Source: Bacteroides sp. GM023 (GTDB lineage Bacteria; Bacteroidota; Bacteroidia; Bacteroidales; Bacteroidaceae). From it: 64,000 bases of DNA. Shown one piece after another: positions 24,595-33,421 of the stretch. The stretch spans positions 310,001-374,000 of the forward strand of contig NZ_JAAXGE010000014.1 of NCBI RefSeq assembly GCF_014750685.1, given 5' to 3'. Position 1 is the first letter of the stretch. Each line of letters begins with the position of its first letter. The notes under the pieces were generated by a model. It ran no database searches and was not told the DNA's origin. It saw only the letters and a program-made list of their open reading frames with translations. The translations under genes and the position numbers were made by a program.

Positions 24595-25059
24595 CTAATA
24601 ACGGGGTACATCTTTTATTTCTTCATAATATTTCTCGATTCCGATTTCCCGCATCCGTTTGTTAATCGTCACAAACCTTTTGTATAAATGTTCGTCAAAA
24701 CCTGTATGTTCACAAGGGAACTGACTGCATTGGAAACAGAACTCGACTTCTTTTTCCTCACTGCATGCACGGACATTGCAAGTTTTGAACAACTTGCACT
24801 TTTCTTTTCTACATCCCTGACAAGAAGCGACAGAGAAATAATCCAGCATTTCCTTAAAGTCAGGATACTTTGCAAAGACCGGCTCGTCAAGCATACCTAC
24901 AAAACGCTGTGCATACACTTCAAAGTTACCCAGCGACTTTTTTAATTTTGTGCTATGACAGGATATGTCACCTTCAGTAAACGCAAAGCATTTTCCACAA
25001 TGCAGGCCACATGGGGCAATGCGTTTCTTTATAAATTCACGTTCCACGTTTTCCATCAT
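24595..25059 (-). CDS. DUF3795 cysteine-rich protein
   Basis: The 154 residues contain twelve cysteines in the DUF3795 pattern: IAPCGLHCGKCFAF, ASCQGCRKEKCKLFKTCNVRACSEEK and VEFCFQCSQFPCEHTGFDEH. The spacing suggests zinc or iron-sulfur binding. The domain's function is not known. Its ATG directly follows the stop codon of the MarR-GNAT gene, so the two are translated together and the regulator probably controls it. Two adjacent ATGs (25059, 25056) are possible starts. Confidence 0.82.
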   Translation of the reverse strand: MMENVEREFIKKRIAPCGLHCGKCFAFTEGDISCHSTKLKKSLGNFEVYAQRFVGMLDEPVFAKYPDFKEMLDYFSVASCQGCRKEKCKLFKTCNVRACSEEKEVEFCFQCSQFPCEHTGFDEHLYKRFVTINKRMREIGIEKYYEEIKDVPRY

Positions 25060-26016
25060 TTACTCTTCTAAAATTAATTCCATTTGTATGTCTCCCCTTT
25101 CGTAGGTGGTATGATATTCAGGAAGTTCCTTGAAACCCAACTTGCGATAAATATGAATGGCAGACTTTAAAAGCGTATTACTTTCTATAAAGACCTTCTT
25201 ACCGCCAAGTTCCTTGGCCTTCTTTACAACAGCCTCACACAATAGCACCCCGATACCTTTTCCTTGCACCACAGGACTGACAGCAAGTTTGGCCAGTTCA
25301 TAATCGTAAACCGGATTATTCAATTTGCACAAAGCACATACACCAACCGGTTCATCTTTATAAAGGGCTACAAAAATAAAGCCGCCTTTATCCAAGATAT
25401 ATTCCTGTGGATGTTCCAAGGCTTTATAATCGGCCTCTTCCATCCGGAAATAAGCAGTTATCCACGCTTCATTAAGAGCCCGGAAAGCGGACTGGTAGCA
25501 AGATTCATAAGGAACTATCCTTATATCCTTACTCACACGTTCTTTTTGGGCTTCTTTTACCCGTTCCAACAAAGACTTATCCGATAAGAGATTTTCCCAT
25601 TCTTCAATAGCCCGCCAAAGGTCATTCCGTGTTTGCCGCGTGATTTGCTCAATAGCTGTCGTAACATCTATACACTGCTCCGCAAAAGAGTTGGACATTT
25701 TTTTTCCTTTGGCAGATAACATCACCACATTTCTTCTCCCGTCGGATTTATCTTTTGTCTCTTTCACTAATCCTTTAGCCACCATTTCTTTAATAATATT
25801 GCTCACTGAAGGATGAGAATGTCCAATCTCCTTTGCAATAGCCGTAATGGTTTTTGCCTCTCCTTGTGATAAAACAAAAAACACAGGAAACCACTTTGGT
25901 TTGAGATCTACTCCAAACATTTTATAGATTGCAGCTGCATCTACTGTTATTTTATCGGTCAGCATGCGTAATCTGCTACCGATAGCCAATTTGCCCGTCT
26001 GATTAAAAAAGTCCAT
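25060..26016 (-). CDS. MarR regulator fused to GNAT acetyltransferase
   Basis: Starting at ATG 26016 (MDFFNQTGKLAIGSRLRML) the protein has 318 residues. The first ~150 are a MarR winged helix (ITAIAKEIGHSHPSVSNIIKEMVAKGLVKETKDKSDGRRNVVML). The C-terminal ~150 are a GNAT domain with the acetyl-CoA loop VQGKGIGVLLCEAVV and the tail IYRKLGFKELPEY. Such fusions are a known class. The upstream frame to 26121 crosses the promoter and is excluded. Two matched palindromes flank the promoter and suggest autoregulation of this gene and DUF3795. Confidence 0.88.
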   Translation of the reverse strand: MDFFNQTGKLAIGSRLRMLTDKITVDAAAIYKMFGVDLKPKWFPVFFVLSQGEAKTITAIAKEIGHSHPSVSNIIKEMVAKGLVKETKDKSDGRRNVVMLSAKGKKMSNSFAEQCIDVTTAIEQITRQTRNDLWRAIEEWENLLSDKSLLERVKEAQKERVSKDIRIVPYESCYQSAFRALNEAWITAYFRMEEADYKALEHPQEYILDKGGFIFVALYKDEPVGVCALCKLNNPVYDYELAKLAVSPVVQGKGIGVLLCEAVVKKAKELGGKKVFIESNTLLKSAIHIYRKLGFKELPEYHTTYERGDIQMELILEE

Positions 26017-26042
26017 ATTTTTACTAGTTTCGTCATTAAATA

Positions 26043-26118
26043 CGTAATTGATTACGCAAATATATCGGCTTTTAATCAAACATACAAATATTTCCCAATA
26101 AATATGTAACCAGTTACA
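26043..26118 (-). promoter_or_regulatory. MarR-GNAT promoter with two matching palindromes
   Basis: Two perfect dyads share the form GTAAY-N2-RTTAC. CGTAAT-TG-ATTACG lies at 26043-26056 and TGTAAC-CA-GTTACA at 26105-26118. The -7 box (minus-strand TATATTTG, 26057-26064) abuts the first dyad. Dyad centres are 62 bp apart, close to six helical turns, so two bound dimers would lie on the same face of the DNA. Confidence 0.6.
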
Positions 26119-26140
26119 CATTTACAGTACGAACATATAA

Positions 26141-26189
26141 TAAAAAGACTCTGCCGGAACAATGCTACCTGCATTTTGCCCGACAGAGT
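26141..26189 (-). terminator. Rho-independent terminator of the DUF3857 operon
   Basis: On the minus strand, ACTCTGTCGG pairs with CCGGCAGAGT (plus-strand 26180-26189 and 26148-26157; nine of ten pairs Watson-Crick, one G-T). A nested AATGC/GCATT stem sits in the loop, and CTTTTTATT follows. It lies 36 bp past the stop of the gene ending at 26225. Confidence 0.8.
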
Positions 26190-26224
26190 TTATCGCAAAA
26201 CTACGCTAATTTTATCAAATAGCT

Positions 26225-27790
26225 TTATTGGGCAGATTGAAAGAGTAAAGTGGTTTTATCAGTATCCATCCATTCTGCCATCAGACGATAATATGCCGGA
26301 TACTCTGCCGGAGTTATCAATTGTTTTTTCAGTTTTAAGGTACGGACAATCTCTATTTTATCCGCTGTTTTTTTCACTGCCACTTCTATCGTTCCAATCG
26401 CATTTTCAACCTTTTTATCGGTCGGTAAAACTACCGGTTTCATTTTATCTGCTATATTTATGACGCAGGTATAAGTCTCGTCGGGCAAATATCGCAGAAG
26501 CAGATTAACAGGACGAGTCGTATTCATGGTCGTAGCTCGTGCATCATAACCAGCCCATCCGCTACGGGCTTGTGGTAAGCTGAACATCTGATAACCATCG
26601 TTCAGACTCTTTCCTGCTTGCGAAGTCACGTTTAGCGTATCTGTTCGTGAAACAGCATGGAAAAGTGGTTTCAAGCTTATCGGTTGTGCATCCATATTGA
26701 CAACGGAAACAAAATCCTGCATATCGGCAATCGTATGACTGTCTACAAATAATCCGCTGACAGCAGCGAGTCCTGCCGCATCTTTATCTTCTGTTTTAGG
26801 AAAAACTGCTTTTATTTCTGTTTGCACACCGATAGCTTCTTGCAAAGCGACTAATAAAGCGGCTTTCTCCGCTTCTGTCCCATAAGCCGAGCGAATGACT
26901 TCGGCAGCCGGGCGTAAACGATATCCGGTTTGTGATAATGACAAACGGCAGTTTCCCAGTCCTTGCACGTAGGCAGCAAGTATCTGTTTTTTCTGCTCCG
27001 TGTTTTTTGTATTGGCTGTCAACTTCTGCGCTAATTCGGTAATTTCCTCTCCATTATCTCCCATCTGCTGTTTAATCACTTTCAATGCATCGGCTTTGGA
27101 AGCATACGTGGAAGCTACAATAGCCTGCACATTGCCGGCAGGCAAAGAAACGTCAAGCATACGGGGACGCGGTTGCACGTTTCTCAATGTCCAGGTTACT
27201 GTTTTTACACCATCAGTCGTTTTCACTGCCGGGGCAGCTTTTCCATTCAACAATTCATAATGCAGAGGTTTGCTTTCGGGCACTGACAATGAAAAGGTGT
27301 ATTCTTTAATTGGAGAAAATTCTTCTATCTGTTCGCAAACATCCAGTTCGGGCAGATATCCCGGACGGGTGATAACGGAGTAATCCAAATAAATGGTAGC
27401 TCCCAGTTCCAGTCCGGTGTGGACGACTACCATTTCTTTCAAACCATTATAGGCCGGAGCATCTGCCGCCGCAGAAGGAAGTACTTCTACAAATGCGTTG
27501 GCAGGAGTTTTTACGATAGTCCCGTCTTTTTGGCGGGTATAGGATTCGTGTATCTTCAATTCCTGAAACTCCGGATTGTAGATAATAAAACTCTCACCAT
27601 ACAAACTATTCATTGCCGCGTGGGTAAATAATGTCAGTTCTTTTTGTACACGCATCTCCTGACTGCCGTCAGTATGGATGGTATAGGACTTGTTTAATTT
27701 CCCGAACTCCGCTTCGGAAGCTGCCTGCATCGGTAATGCCATAGACAACAGCATTGCCAGGACAGCTATATAATAATGTATATTTTTCAT
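26225..27790 (-). CDS. DUF3857 domain protein (exported)
   Basis: This 521-residue protein has a signal peptide ending at QAASEAEF. The N-terminal part is a DUF3857 beta domain (KLNKSYTIHTDGSQEMRVQKELTLFTH...SYTRQKDGTIVKTPANAFVEVLP). A transglutaminase-like region follows, in which the catalytic cysteine seems absent: the expected site reads VQGLGNCRLSL and QTGYRLRPAAEVIRSAYG. It is the second gene of a pair, 6 bp after a related 651-residue protein with an intact-looking centre. It may be a non-catalytic partner at the cell envelope. Confidence 0.75.
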   Translation of the reverse strand: MKNIHYYIAVLAMLLSMALPMQAASEAEFGKLNKSYTIHTDGSQEMRVQKELTLFTHAAMNSLYGESFIIYNPEFQELKIHESYTRQKDGTIVKTPANAFVEVLPSAAADAPAYNGLKEMVVVHTGLELGATIYLDYSVITRPGYLPELDVCEQIEEFSPIKEYTFSLSVPESKPLHYELLNGKAAPAVKTTDGVKTVTWTLRNVQPRPRMLDVSLPAGNVQAIVASTYASKADALKVIKQQMGDNGEEITELAQKLTANTKNTEQKKQILAAYVQGLGNCRLSLSQTGYRLRPAAEVIRSAYGTEAEKAALLVALQEAIGVQTEIKAVFPKTEDKDAAGLAAVSGLFVDSHTIADMQDFVSVVNMDAQPISLKPLFHAVSRTDTLNVTSQAGKSLNDGYQMFSLPQARSGWAGYDARATTMNTTRPVNLLLRYLPDETYTCVINIADKMKPVVLPTDKKVENAIGTIEVAVKKTADKIEIVRTLKLKKQLITPAEYPAYYRLMAEWMDTDKTTLLFQSAQ

Positions 27791-27796
27791 TCTGCT

Positions 27797-29752
27797 TTAC
27801 TTTTTAATCACTAAATAGTTATCATACGCCTTGTGGGCATTTACGGCATTGCGGAAACTTGTCCAATCAGAAGCTTCATAAACACGTTTTTTTAATGCGA
27901 GCCTGTTATGGAGCAACACTTTATTGCCTTTCTGCATCAATGAACCTTCGAAATCGGCTCCCGTACCTTGCATTGTTTCGTTTCTGCTGTCACTTACCAG
28001 TTGATAGCCTGCCGGAAGCTGAATGGTTTCATCCAGTTCGACCAAGCGTGAGCAACCGTCTTTGAAACCATACTTACGATTTTCTACCGAAGTGTCAATA
28101 CGCAGATAGGAACGTACCTGATTATAAAGGTTATTCATTACCATCGGGCGGAAGAACATTTCTTTTTCTCCCTTCAATGCGTAATCGGGTATCTCATAGC
28201 GGAAAGTAATCTTAATGGGGGCTGACTGATAATCTTTAGGATTTTTACCATAATCCACACTCAACAGTCTGGCTTTCGGGGAGATGGCAAGTAGCTGACG
28301 TTCCATCGTATTTTTCCATTCGCTTTGGAATCCGGTGGTAAAGATACGACGGATATTGCTGTCGCTCTGTCCTTCGGCTGTAAGGGTAAAAGTGCCCCGC
28401 AATGTGCCATCCGCTTCCAGGCGATTGTCTGCTTTGATACGTACATAGTGATTTTCGGGGGCTGAAACCGGAGTGATACATAAATCAGAGCCTTCGGGTA
28501 CGCCCGGCAGATAGTTTTGTTGCTGTTCGGCACTGCTCCACAGTTCGCGGCAGAAAGGAACCCATGTAGGGTCAAGGGGCATATAAGTCCCATTGGATAA
28601 TTTCACCACTGCCACACAGTGATTAAAGTGGTCGGCAGGAATACTCTCTACCCGACTGCCCGCCATCGTCATAGCGGGATAGGCTTCGAAGCCTGCCATA
28701 CGCAAAAATGAAATCAGGGTGCCTGCTATGTCTTTGCAAACTCCGCAACGGTCGGTATAGTTCATTTCCGTGTTATGGAGTGTATACCCTTCTCCTTTTC
28801 CCATTGAAATGCCTGAATAACGGATGTTATCAGCCACCCAATGAGTTAGCACGGCAATCTTTTCCATTTCGGTTTTCTTGCCTTTTATCAGTTCATCCAC
28901 TTTTTTCTGTGCAGCGGGGAAGGGAGCAAAACTACCGTAGTCTTCATTCACTTTATTGAACCACAATGATTTATCTTCCCATTGAGGAGTAGAGGACATC
29001 ATCAGTTTGGGAGCAGCATCGAAAAGGTCTACCATATTCGGCTCTTTCGCAAAGGGCATCATCTTCTCCATCACAAAGGTATATGCCTTGCGCCCGTCTT
29101 CATAGCGCATGGACGAAGTACATTCTCCCTGATAAAACTGAAATTGCATTTCTTTCTCCATCGGAATGGATACTTTATAAACTTTACATACAGTGGGAAC
29201 GGTGCTCCAAAAAGGAACAATATCATAGAATTGCCCACGCATAGGCGGAATAAAACGGGAATCGTCTTCCTCACCGGCTCCAAGCAGTGCATAGGTAAAA
29301 CCCTTTTTGGCAATTTCGTAATCTACGATGTCACCGGGCTGCAAAGCACCTACTTCAAGCATTATTTGTCTCGCTCCCCAATAAATCGCCCGTGCGGGAG
29401 CAGCATAATCACAAGTTTTCTTCACATCGAGTTCTTCTACCCGACCATCCGCACGATAAATGGTTGCATGTTTGAATTCGGCATAAGCAGTTAGCGGGTC
29501 ATAGTCATATTTAATTATCCGGTTAGTCACCGCTCCTTTCGGAGTCTGTACCTTGATTACTTTACACACGGCAAAAGAGCCTTGCCCGGTAGGTTGGACA
29601 GATACCAGCGTGCTGTCCAATAATGTCACGCAATCGGATTTTCTGTAAGTCTTTTCCTTCGCAATCTTTTCATAAGGTTTCCAGCTTTGAGCGAACGCCG
29701 TAGCCGAAACAAAAAAGAAACAAGCGAATGTGACCGATAGTTGTTTTCTCAT
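27797..29752 (-). CDS. DUF3857/transglutaminase-like protein (exported)
   Basis: The 651 residues begin with a signal peptide (MRKQLSVTFACFFFVSATAFA) and a DUF3857 domain (VIKVQTPKGAVTNRIIKYDYDPLT). A transglutaminase-like core near residues 300-400 holds a cysteine in DRCGVCKDIAGTLISFLRMAG, a histidine in DHFNHCVAVVKL and an aspartate in YMPLDPTW, a plausible catalytic triad. The C-terminal region is beta-rich. The family acts in the periplasm or at the surface, and its substrates are not established. It is co-transcribed with the DUF3857 protein at 26225. Confidence 0.8.
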   Translation of the reverse strand: MRKQLSVTFACFFFVSATAFAQSWKPYEKIAKEKTYRKSDCVTLLDSTLVSVQPTGQGSFAVCKVIKVQTPKGAVTNRIIKYDYDPLTAYAEFKHATIYRADGRVEELDVKKTCDYAAPARAIYWGARQIMLEVGALQPGDIVDYEIAKKGFTYALLGAGEEDDSRFIPPMRGQFYDIVPFWSTVPTVCKVYKVSIPMEKEMQFQFYQGECTSSMRYEDGRKAYTFVMEKMMPFAKEPNMVDLFDAAPKLMMSSTPQWEDKSLWFNKVNEDYGSFAPFPAAQKKVDELIKGKKTEMEKIAVLTHWVADNIRYSGISMGKGEGYTLHNTEMNYTDRCGVCKDIAGTLISFLRMAGFEAYPAMTMAGSRVESIPADHFNHCVAVVKLSNGTYMPLDPTWVPFCRELWSSAEQQQNYLPGVPEGSDLCITPVSAPENHYVRIKADNRLEADGTLRGTFTLTAEGQSDSNIRRIFTTGFQSEWKNTMERQLLAISPKARLLSVDYGKNPKDYQSAPIKITFRYEIPDYALKGEKEMFFRPMVMNNLYNQVRSYLRIDTSVENRKYGFKDGCSRLVELDETIQLPAGYQLVSDSRNETMQGTGADFEGSLMQKGNKVLLHNRLALKKRVYEASDWTSFRNAVNAHKAYDNYLVIKK

Positions 29753-29781
29753 GTTTTCTACTTAGATTTTGTTTACAAGGG

Positions 29782-29789
29782 CAAATGTA
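29782..29789 (-). promoter_or_regulatory. -7 box for the DUF3857 operon
   Basis: The minus strand reads TACATTTG, a perfect -7 match, 30 bp before the ATG at 29752. Confidence 0.55.
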
Positions 29790-29844
29790 AATAAAATCTT
29801 TGGTTTTGTAACAGTCTATCAGGTTCTTATAACAGCATCTCCCC

Positions 29845-30421
29845 TCAAATAACTAAATCATCATCGGCAATCGTAGCCAAATCAAAATATAGCAAACGGG
29901 TAGCAGCGTCAGCATCTTCTTCATTCAAAGGTATGAAACCATTCTTCTGATAAAAAGGGATAGCGTCGGCATAGGCATCTACAGTCAAGAAACGGCATCC
30001 AGTCTTATTGTCGATAATGAAATGACTTTTGATAAAGTCAAGCAGAAATGACCCCATATGTACGCCTTTTGTTCGCTTATCAACACCCAAGCGGCAGATT
30101 TTTACAGCAGGATAACTCTTCAAAGCGCTTTTCATTCACAAAACGGTGTTTACGGAATCGGTTGAACTCTGTTTTGCTTTCAAAATCATTCAAAGAAATC
30201 TTGTCGTTTGCCAAACTGAAATAGGCAGAAACGGGATGATTGTCTAGCTTTTCTTCTACCACATAGCTTACTGCCAGCAATGTCTTTCTATAAAAGAGAG
30301 ATTCACTCAAAATAAAATCGTTCAAATCGGCATCACCGCAATCGAACGATTTTACAATTTCTTTCTTATTCAAACGACGTACCTCGTATATCGCATGAAA
30401 TGTTTCTTCTGGCAATATCAT
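29845..30421 (-). pseudogene. GNAT acetyltransferase gene broken by a one-base insertion
   Basis: Two overlapping frames encode the two halves of one GNAT protein. The first (start 30421) ends ...FRKHRFVNEKRFEELSC and then stops. The second, in another frame, reads ...LKSYPAVKICRLGVDKRTKG and continues to 29845 with DAIPFYQKNGFIPL. Removing one base at about 30121 (plus-strand c) joins them as NEKRFKSYPAVKICRLGVD, the sequence expected for this family. The upstream neighbour is a 50-residue protein 7 bp before it, an arrangement like GNAT toxin-antitoxin pairs. An assembly error is the main alternative. Confidence 0.75.
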
Positions 30422-30427
30422 AATGAA

Positions 30428-30580
30428 TCAAACCTTAAATGCTTTCATCACGGCTCTATAATGTGCCAACCTTCTTTCCCGTTCTTCTTTCGTTTCTTTA
30501 GGAGGATTTTTCATCCTTTCCTCGAATCTGCGGGCATCTTCCCCAAAAAGTATAGGGGTTTCCTTAATCGGTCTTGCCAT
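30428..30580 (-). CDS. Small antitoxin-like protein upstream of the GNAT gene
   Basis: This 50-residue charged protein reads MARPIKETPILFGEDARRFE at the start and ends AHYRAVMKAFKV. It is preceded by GGAGGATAGCTAA, an unusually strong Shine-Dalgarno for Bacteroides, and by a -7 box at 30619-30626. It ends 6 bp before the GNAT start codon. It is rich in Arg, Lys and Glu and probably helical. The position suggests an antitoxin or partner for the GNAT enzyme. It is too short for a firm family call. Confidence 0.65.
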   Translation of the reverse strand: MARPIKETPILFGEDARRFEERMKNPPKETKEERERRLAHYRAVMKAFKV

Positions 30581-30618
30581 TTAGCTATCCTCCTTTCTAC
30601 TGGTTTTGTTTTATGATA

Positions 30619-30626
30619 CAAAGGTA
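30619..30626 (-). promoter_or_regulatory. -7 box for the small protein/GNAT pair
   Basis: The minus strand reads TACCTTTG, a perfect -7 match, 38 bp before the ATG at 30580. Confidence 0.55.
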
Positions 30627-31244
30627 AGCATTTTGGTATAGAAGAGCAATTATATGGCTGTTTTTCCTTAGTTTCAACACAATCCTTTTTCAAAAAAGTA
30701 TTATAGAACCACTATATAAATGTGCTATTTTTAAGATTCCACAAGAAAACAATCCATTCAAAAATTATAAACCAAAGAAAAAACTGCATAAATTCGTGCA
30801 ACAATATACAAAAAAAACAGTTATTATCGTATAAAGCTATATAGTATATGCACTTTTATCCACCGATAAAGCACCTGTTTGTTTAAAACCAACGGGGTGT
30901 TCCTCGGTGAGGAACGCTCTCTTCCTCACCGAGGAAGCTACCTTTCATCGGTGAGGAAGAAATTATAGAATGATTCCAACTCTAGTTTATTAAGAAATGA
31001 TAGCTAAGCCAAAGTAACAATACAGACTACTATCATCAAAAGCACAGTCCAAATAGTAAGTAAAGCAAAGATTAGTAAAGCATTTTACTCATCATATTAT
31101 TCAAACGGTAAAAAGACGAAAGTCACAAATGGCAAATGCAGGAGTTTTTATGCCCTCGTTCATAGGAAAACGAAACCACAAGCTTCCTTTACTGCTTAAA
31201 TATTCGTTTTTTAAGAAAGGACGTTTTTTAATCAAACGATCCTT
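30627..31244. other. Intergenic stretch of ~620 bp, empty except for a palindrome array
   Basis: This AT-rich region lies between the small protein/GNAT promoter and the 3' end of the MATE gene. Apart from the palindrome array at 30900-30958 I see no gene, RNA or promoter that I can support. Confidence 0.5.
30900..30958. repeat. Array of three 15-bp palindromes at exact 22-bp pitch (TTCCTC-N3-GAGGAA)
   Basis: Units start at 30900 (TTCCTCGGTGAGGAA), 30922 (TTCCTCACCGAGGAA) and 30944 (TTCATCGGTGAGGAA), each 22 bp after the previous. Units 1 and 2 are exact inverse complements and could form a 15-bp stem with a 7-nt loop. The third has one change (C to A) in its left arm. The linkers (CGCTCTC, GCTACCT) are unrelated. 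The architecture matches the arrays at 19139 and 54022. Confidence 0.85.
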
Positions 31245-32618
31245 CTAATTCGCACGCAAAGAATTTCCCTTGATTTTTCCCAGTATTTTAGGGAACTGCC
31301 AAAAGAATAGCAAGGTACAACAGATGGCGGCCGTAGCATCGGAAATAGCTTCGGCTGCATAAACTCCGGTTACTCCCATAAAATGCGGCAATATTAATGC
31401 TAACGGAATCAGCAGGATTGCTTTGCGCAGCAAGGCTATGAAAATAGATATTTTTGCCTGTCCCAAGGCTACAAACATATTCTGACAGGCTCGCTGTAAT
31501 CCGAAGATAGTCATACCGCCCAAGAAAACAGGCATTGTCCAGCGGACTGTTTCTATCAGTCGTTCATCACTTGTAAAGGCGGAAGCTACTGTTGAGGGGA
31601 ATAGAATCATAAATAGCATCAATAACAGGTTGAATGAGAACATGGTTATCAATGCGACACGGAAACAGTCTTTGACACGTTGCTTATCACCGTGCCCGTA
31701 ATTATAGCTCACAATAGGAACGAAACCTTGCGCAAATCCGGTTAACGGGACACTTGCAAATTGCATCGCACTTTGCAGGATGGTCAATGCGCTGACATAA
31801 ATATCTCCAAAATCTTTCAGACTGCTGTTCAGAACAAAGCCGACCAAGCTTTCGGTACTTGCCATAATGAATGGTGATACGCCCAAAGCAAATATAGAAA
31901 GCAGAATCTTCCGGTTCAACGTCATGTAGCGTTTTTCCAAAGGGAGAGAAGCACGTCGGGAGAAAAGGAAAGTTAAAACCCATACGGCACTACATGCCTG
32001 GGAAAGTACTGTAGCCAGGGCTGCACCTTTCACTCCCATATCGAGCCAAAAGATAAAAATCGGGTCGAGGACGATATTCAGCAGTGCTCCTATTAATACC
32101 GAACACATGGCGATAGTAGGGCGTCCCTGTGCATTGATAAAAGAATTCAGACCTGTGGATATTTCTACGAAGATAGTTCCCAATAAATAGATAGAAAGAT
32201 AGTCGACAGCATACTCCAATGTATTTTCCGAAGCTCCTGTAAAGAGTAGAATCGGTTCCATAAAGGTATATGCGATGAGAGAAGTAAACAAGGTGAATAG
32301 TATCAGCAGGATAAAACCATTACCCAGGATTTTTCCAGCGCGTGAACGGTCTCCCTGTCCAAGTGCGATAGCCGCTAACGGCGCACCGCCACCCCCTACT
32401 ATCGCTGAAAAAGAAGAAATCAGTATAACAAGCGAAGTCGTTACTCCCACACCTGCCAATGCATCCGTACCAATTCCCGGGATATGACCAATATAAATAC
32501 GGTCGACCATGCTATAAAGCAAATTAACAAATTGAGCCGCCACTGCCGGAAGTGCCATCTTAAAAACAAGCGGCAACATGCGCTCTGTCCCTAGCCGTGC
32601 TTCATATTTATTTATCAT
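31245..32618 (-). CDS. MATE-family efflux transporter
   Basis: The ATG at 32618 (MINKYEARLGTERMLPLVFK) gives 457 residues. An upstream TTG (32651) overlaps the -7 box and is rejected. Twelve membrane helices in two six-helix halves are visible. Signatures are LPAVAAQFVNLLYSMVDRIYIG, GGGGAPLAAIALGQGDRSRA, INAQGRPTIAMCSVLIGALLNIVLDP and GFAQGFVPIVSYNYGHGDKQR. The protein should export cationic drugs or metabolites using Na+ or H+. It is a single gene with its own promoter. Confidence 0.9.
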   Translation of the reverse strand: MINKYEARLGTERMLPLVFKMALPAVAAQFVNLLYSMVDRIYIGHIPGIGTDALAGVGVTTSLVILISSFSAIVGGGGAPLAAIALGQGDRSRAGKILGNGFILLILFTLFTSLIAYTFMEPILLFTGASENTLEYAVDYLSIYLLGTIFVEISTGLNSFINAQGRPTIAMCSVLIGALLNIVLDPIFIFWLDMGVKGAALATVLSQACSAVWVLTFLFSRRASLPLEKRYMTLNRKILLSIFALGVSPFIMASTESLVGFVLNSSLKDFGDIYVSALTILQSAMQFASVPLTGFAQGFVPIVSYNYGHGDKQRVKDCFRVALITMFSFNLLLMLFMILFPSTVASAFTSDERLIETVRWTMPVFLGGMTIFGLQRACQNMFVALGQAKISIFIALLRKAILLIPLALILPHFMGVTGVYAAEAISDATAAICCTLLFFWQFPKILGKIKGNSLRAN

Positions 32619-32648
32619 CTCGAATCTTCTTTTCTCTGTAATCGGCTG

Positions 32649-32656
32649 CAAAGTTA
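32649..32656 (-). promoter_or_regulatory. -7 box for the MATE gene
   Basis: The minus strand reads TAACTTTG, a perfect -7 match, 30 bp before the ATG at 32618. Confidence 0.55.
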
Positions 32657-32761
32657 CAAGAAAAAGAGGTTGGACGGCTTAGAAGATTGAATAAAATAGA
32701 TATAATACTCTTCGCATAACAAGAAAAATCACGCCTGGTACGAATACTTATTTACCGGACA

Positions 32762-33280
32762 CTATAAAATAATCTTAATATAAGCCGTAGCCCCATCAGT
32801 GGTGAAATTTACATTGTCATTTTGATGAATAACCTGTAAAGGTACGGTTTCATATCCTTCAACTTCCCAAGTCGTTTTGATTGTATGAAATTCATCATCA
32901 CCATATAGCGCAGGGATTTTTATTTTAATAGTATATCCTCGGGTATGTTTCTTATTATATTGATTAAAGATGCTCATATCACTCCAATCAATGCTTAAAG
33001 CGCCTAAATTAGGAATATAATAGACACTAGCCTGTAGAGAAGCATCCGAAGCAGAAAGGTTCTCTATTTTCACTTCCAGTAAGTCTTTCCTTTGAGTTAA
33101 GTTCATTGATTCGGCGGATTCAGGCAGTTCCAACAATGTTTTAAACAAATTAAGACCTTCTTCATTCTCGTATGTCAACATTATATCCAACGGATGAATA
33201 GGGGGAGAGTCCTCTTTTGAATCAAAACAGGATGAAAACAGGAAAAACATACTTATCATAAAAAAGACCATCTTGTTCAT
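32762..33280 (-). CDS. Hypothetical lipoprotein
   Basis: These 172 residues start MNKMVFFMISMFFLFSSCFD, with lipobox LFSSC, so the protein is lipid-anchored. The remainder is acidic and beta-rich, with no motif I recognise. No neighbour gives a functional hint. Confidence 0.6.
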   Translation of the reverse strand: MNKMVFFMISMFFLFSSCFDSKEDSPPIHPLDIMLTYENEEGLNLFKTLLELPESAESMNLTQRKDLLEVKIENLSASDASLQASVYYIPNLGALSIDWSDMSIFNQYNKKHTRGYTIKIKIPALYGDDEFHTIKTTWEVEGYETVPLQVIHQNDNVNFTTDGATAYIKIIL

Positions 33281-33421
33281 TGCCGTATATCTTTTATCAG
33301 GATTTCTATCTTTAGAAGATACGTTTTTTCAACGCTGTCTTCTTTTGTCATTGTTATTTGTACGTGAATCTATCAGCATACTAATATATAAATGCAAATT
33401 TAGCAATAATACTGCATCCAC

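Noticed and set aside
26141..26189. Hairpin at 26148-26189 as another palindrome-array unit
   Set aside because: It is a single long stem followed by a T-run with no 22-bp repetition; it is an ordinary terminator.
30080..30135. Programmed frameshifting in the GNAT gene
   Set aside because: No slippery heptamer or stop-codon context is seen; removal of one base restores the family sequence, so a simple insertion is more likely.
30395..30616. Plus-strand frame opposite the small antitoxin-like gene
   Set aside because: The minus-strand frame has a promoter, strong Shine-Dalgarno and correct spacing to the GNAT gene; the plus frame has none.
32649..32656. TTG at 32651 as the MATE start
   Set aside because: It lies within the -7 box TAACTTTG on the minus strand; ATG 32618 begins the conserved protein.
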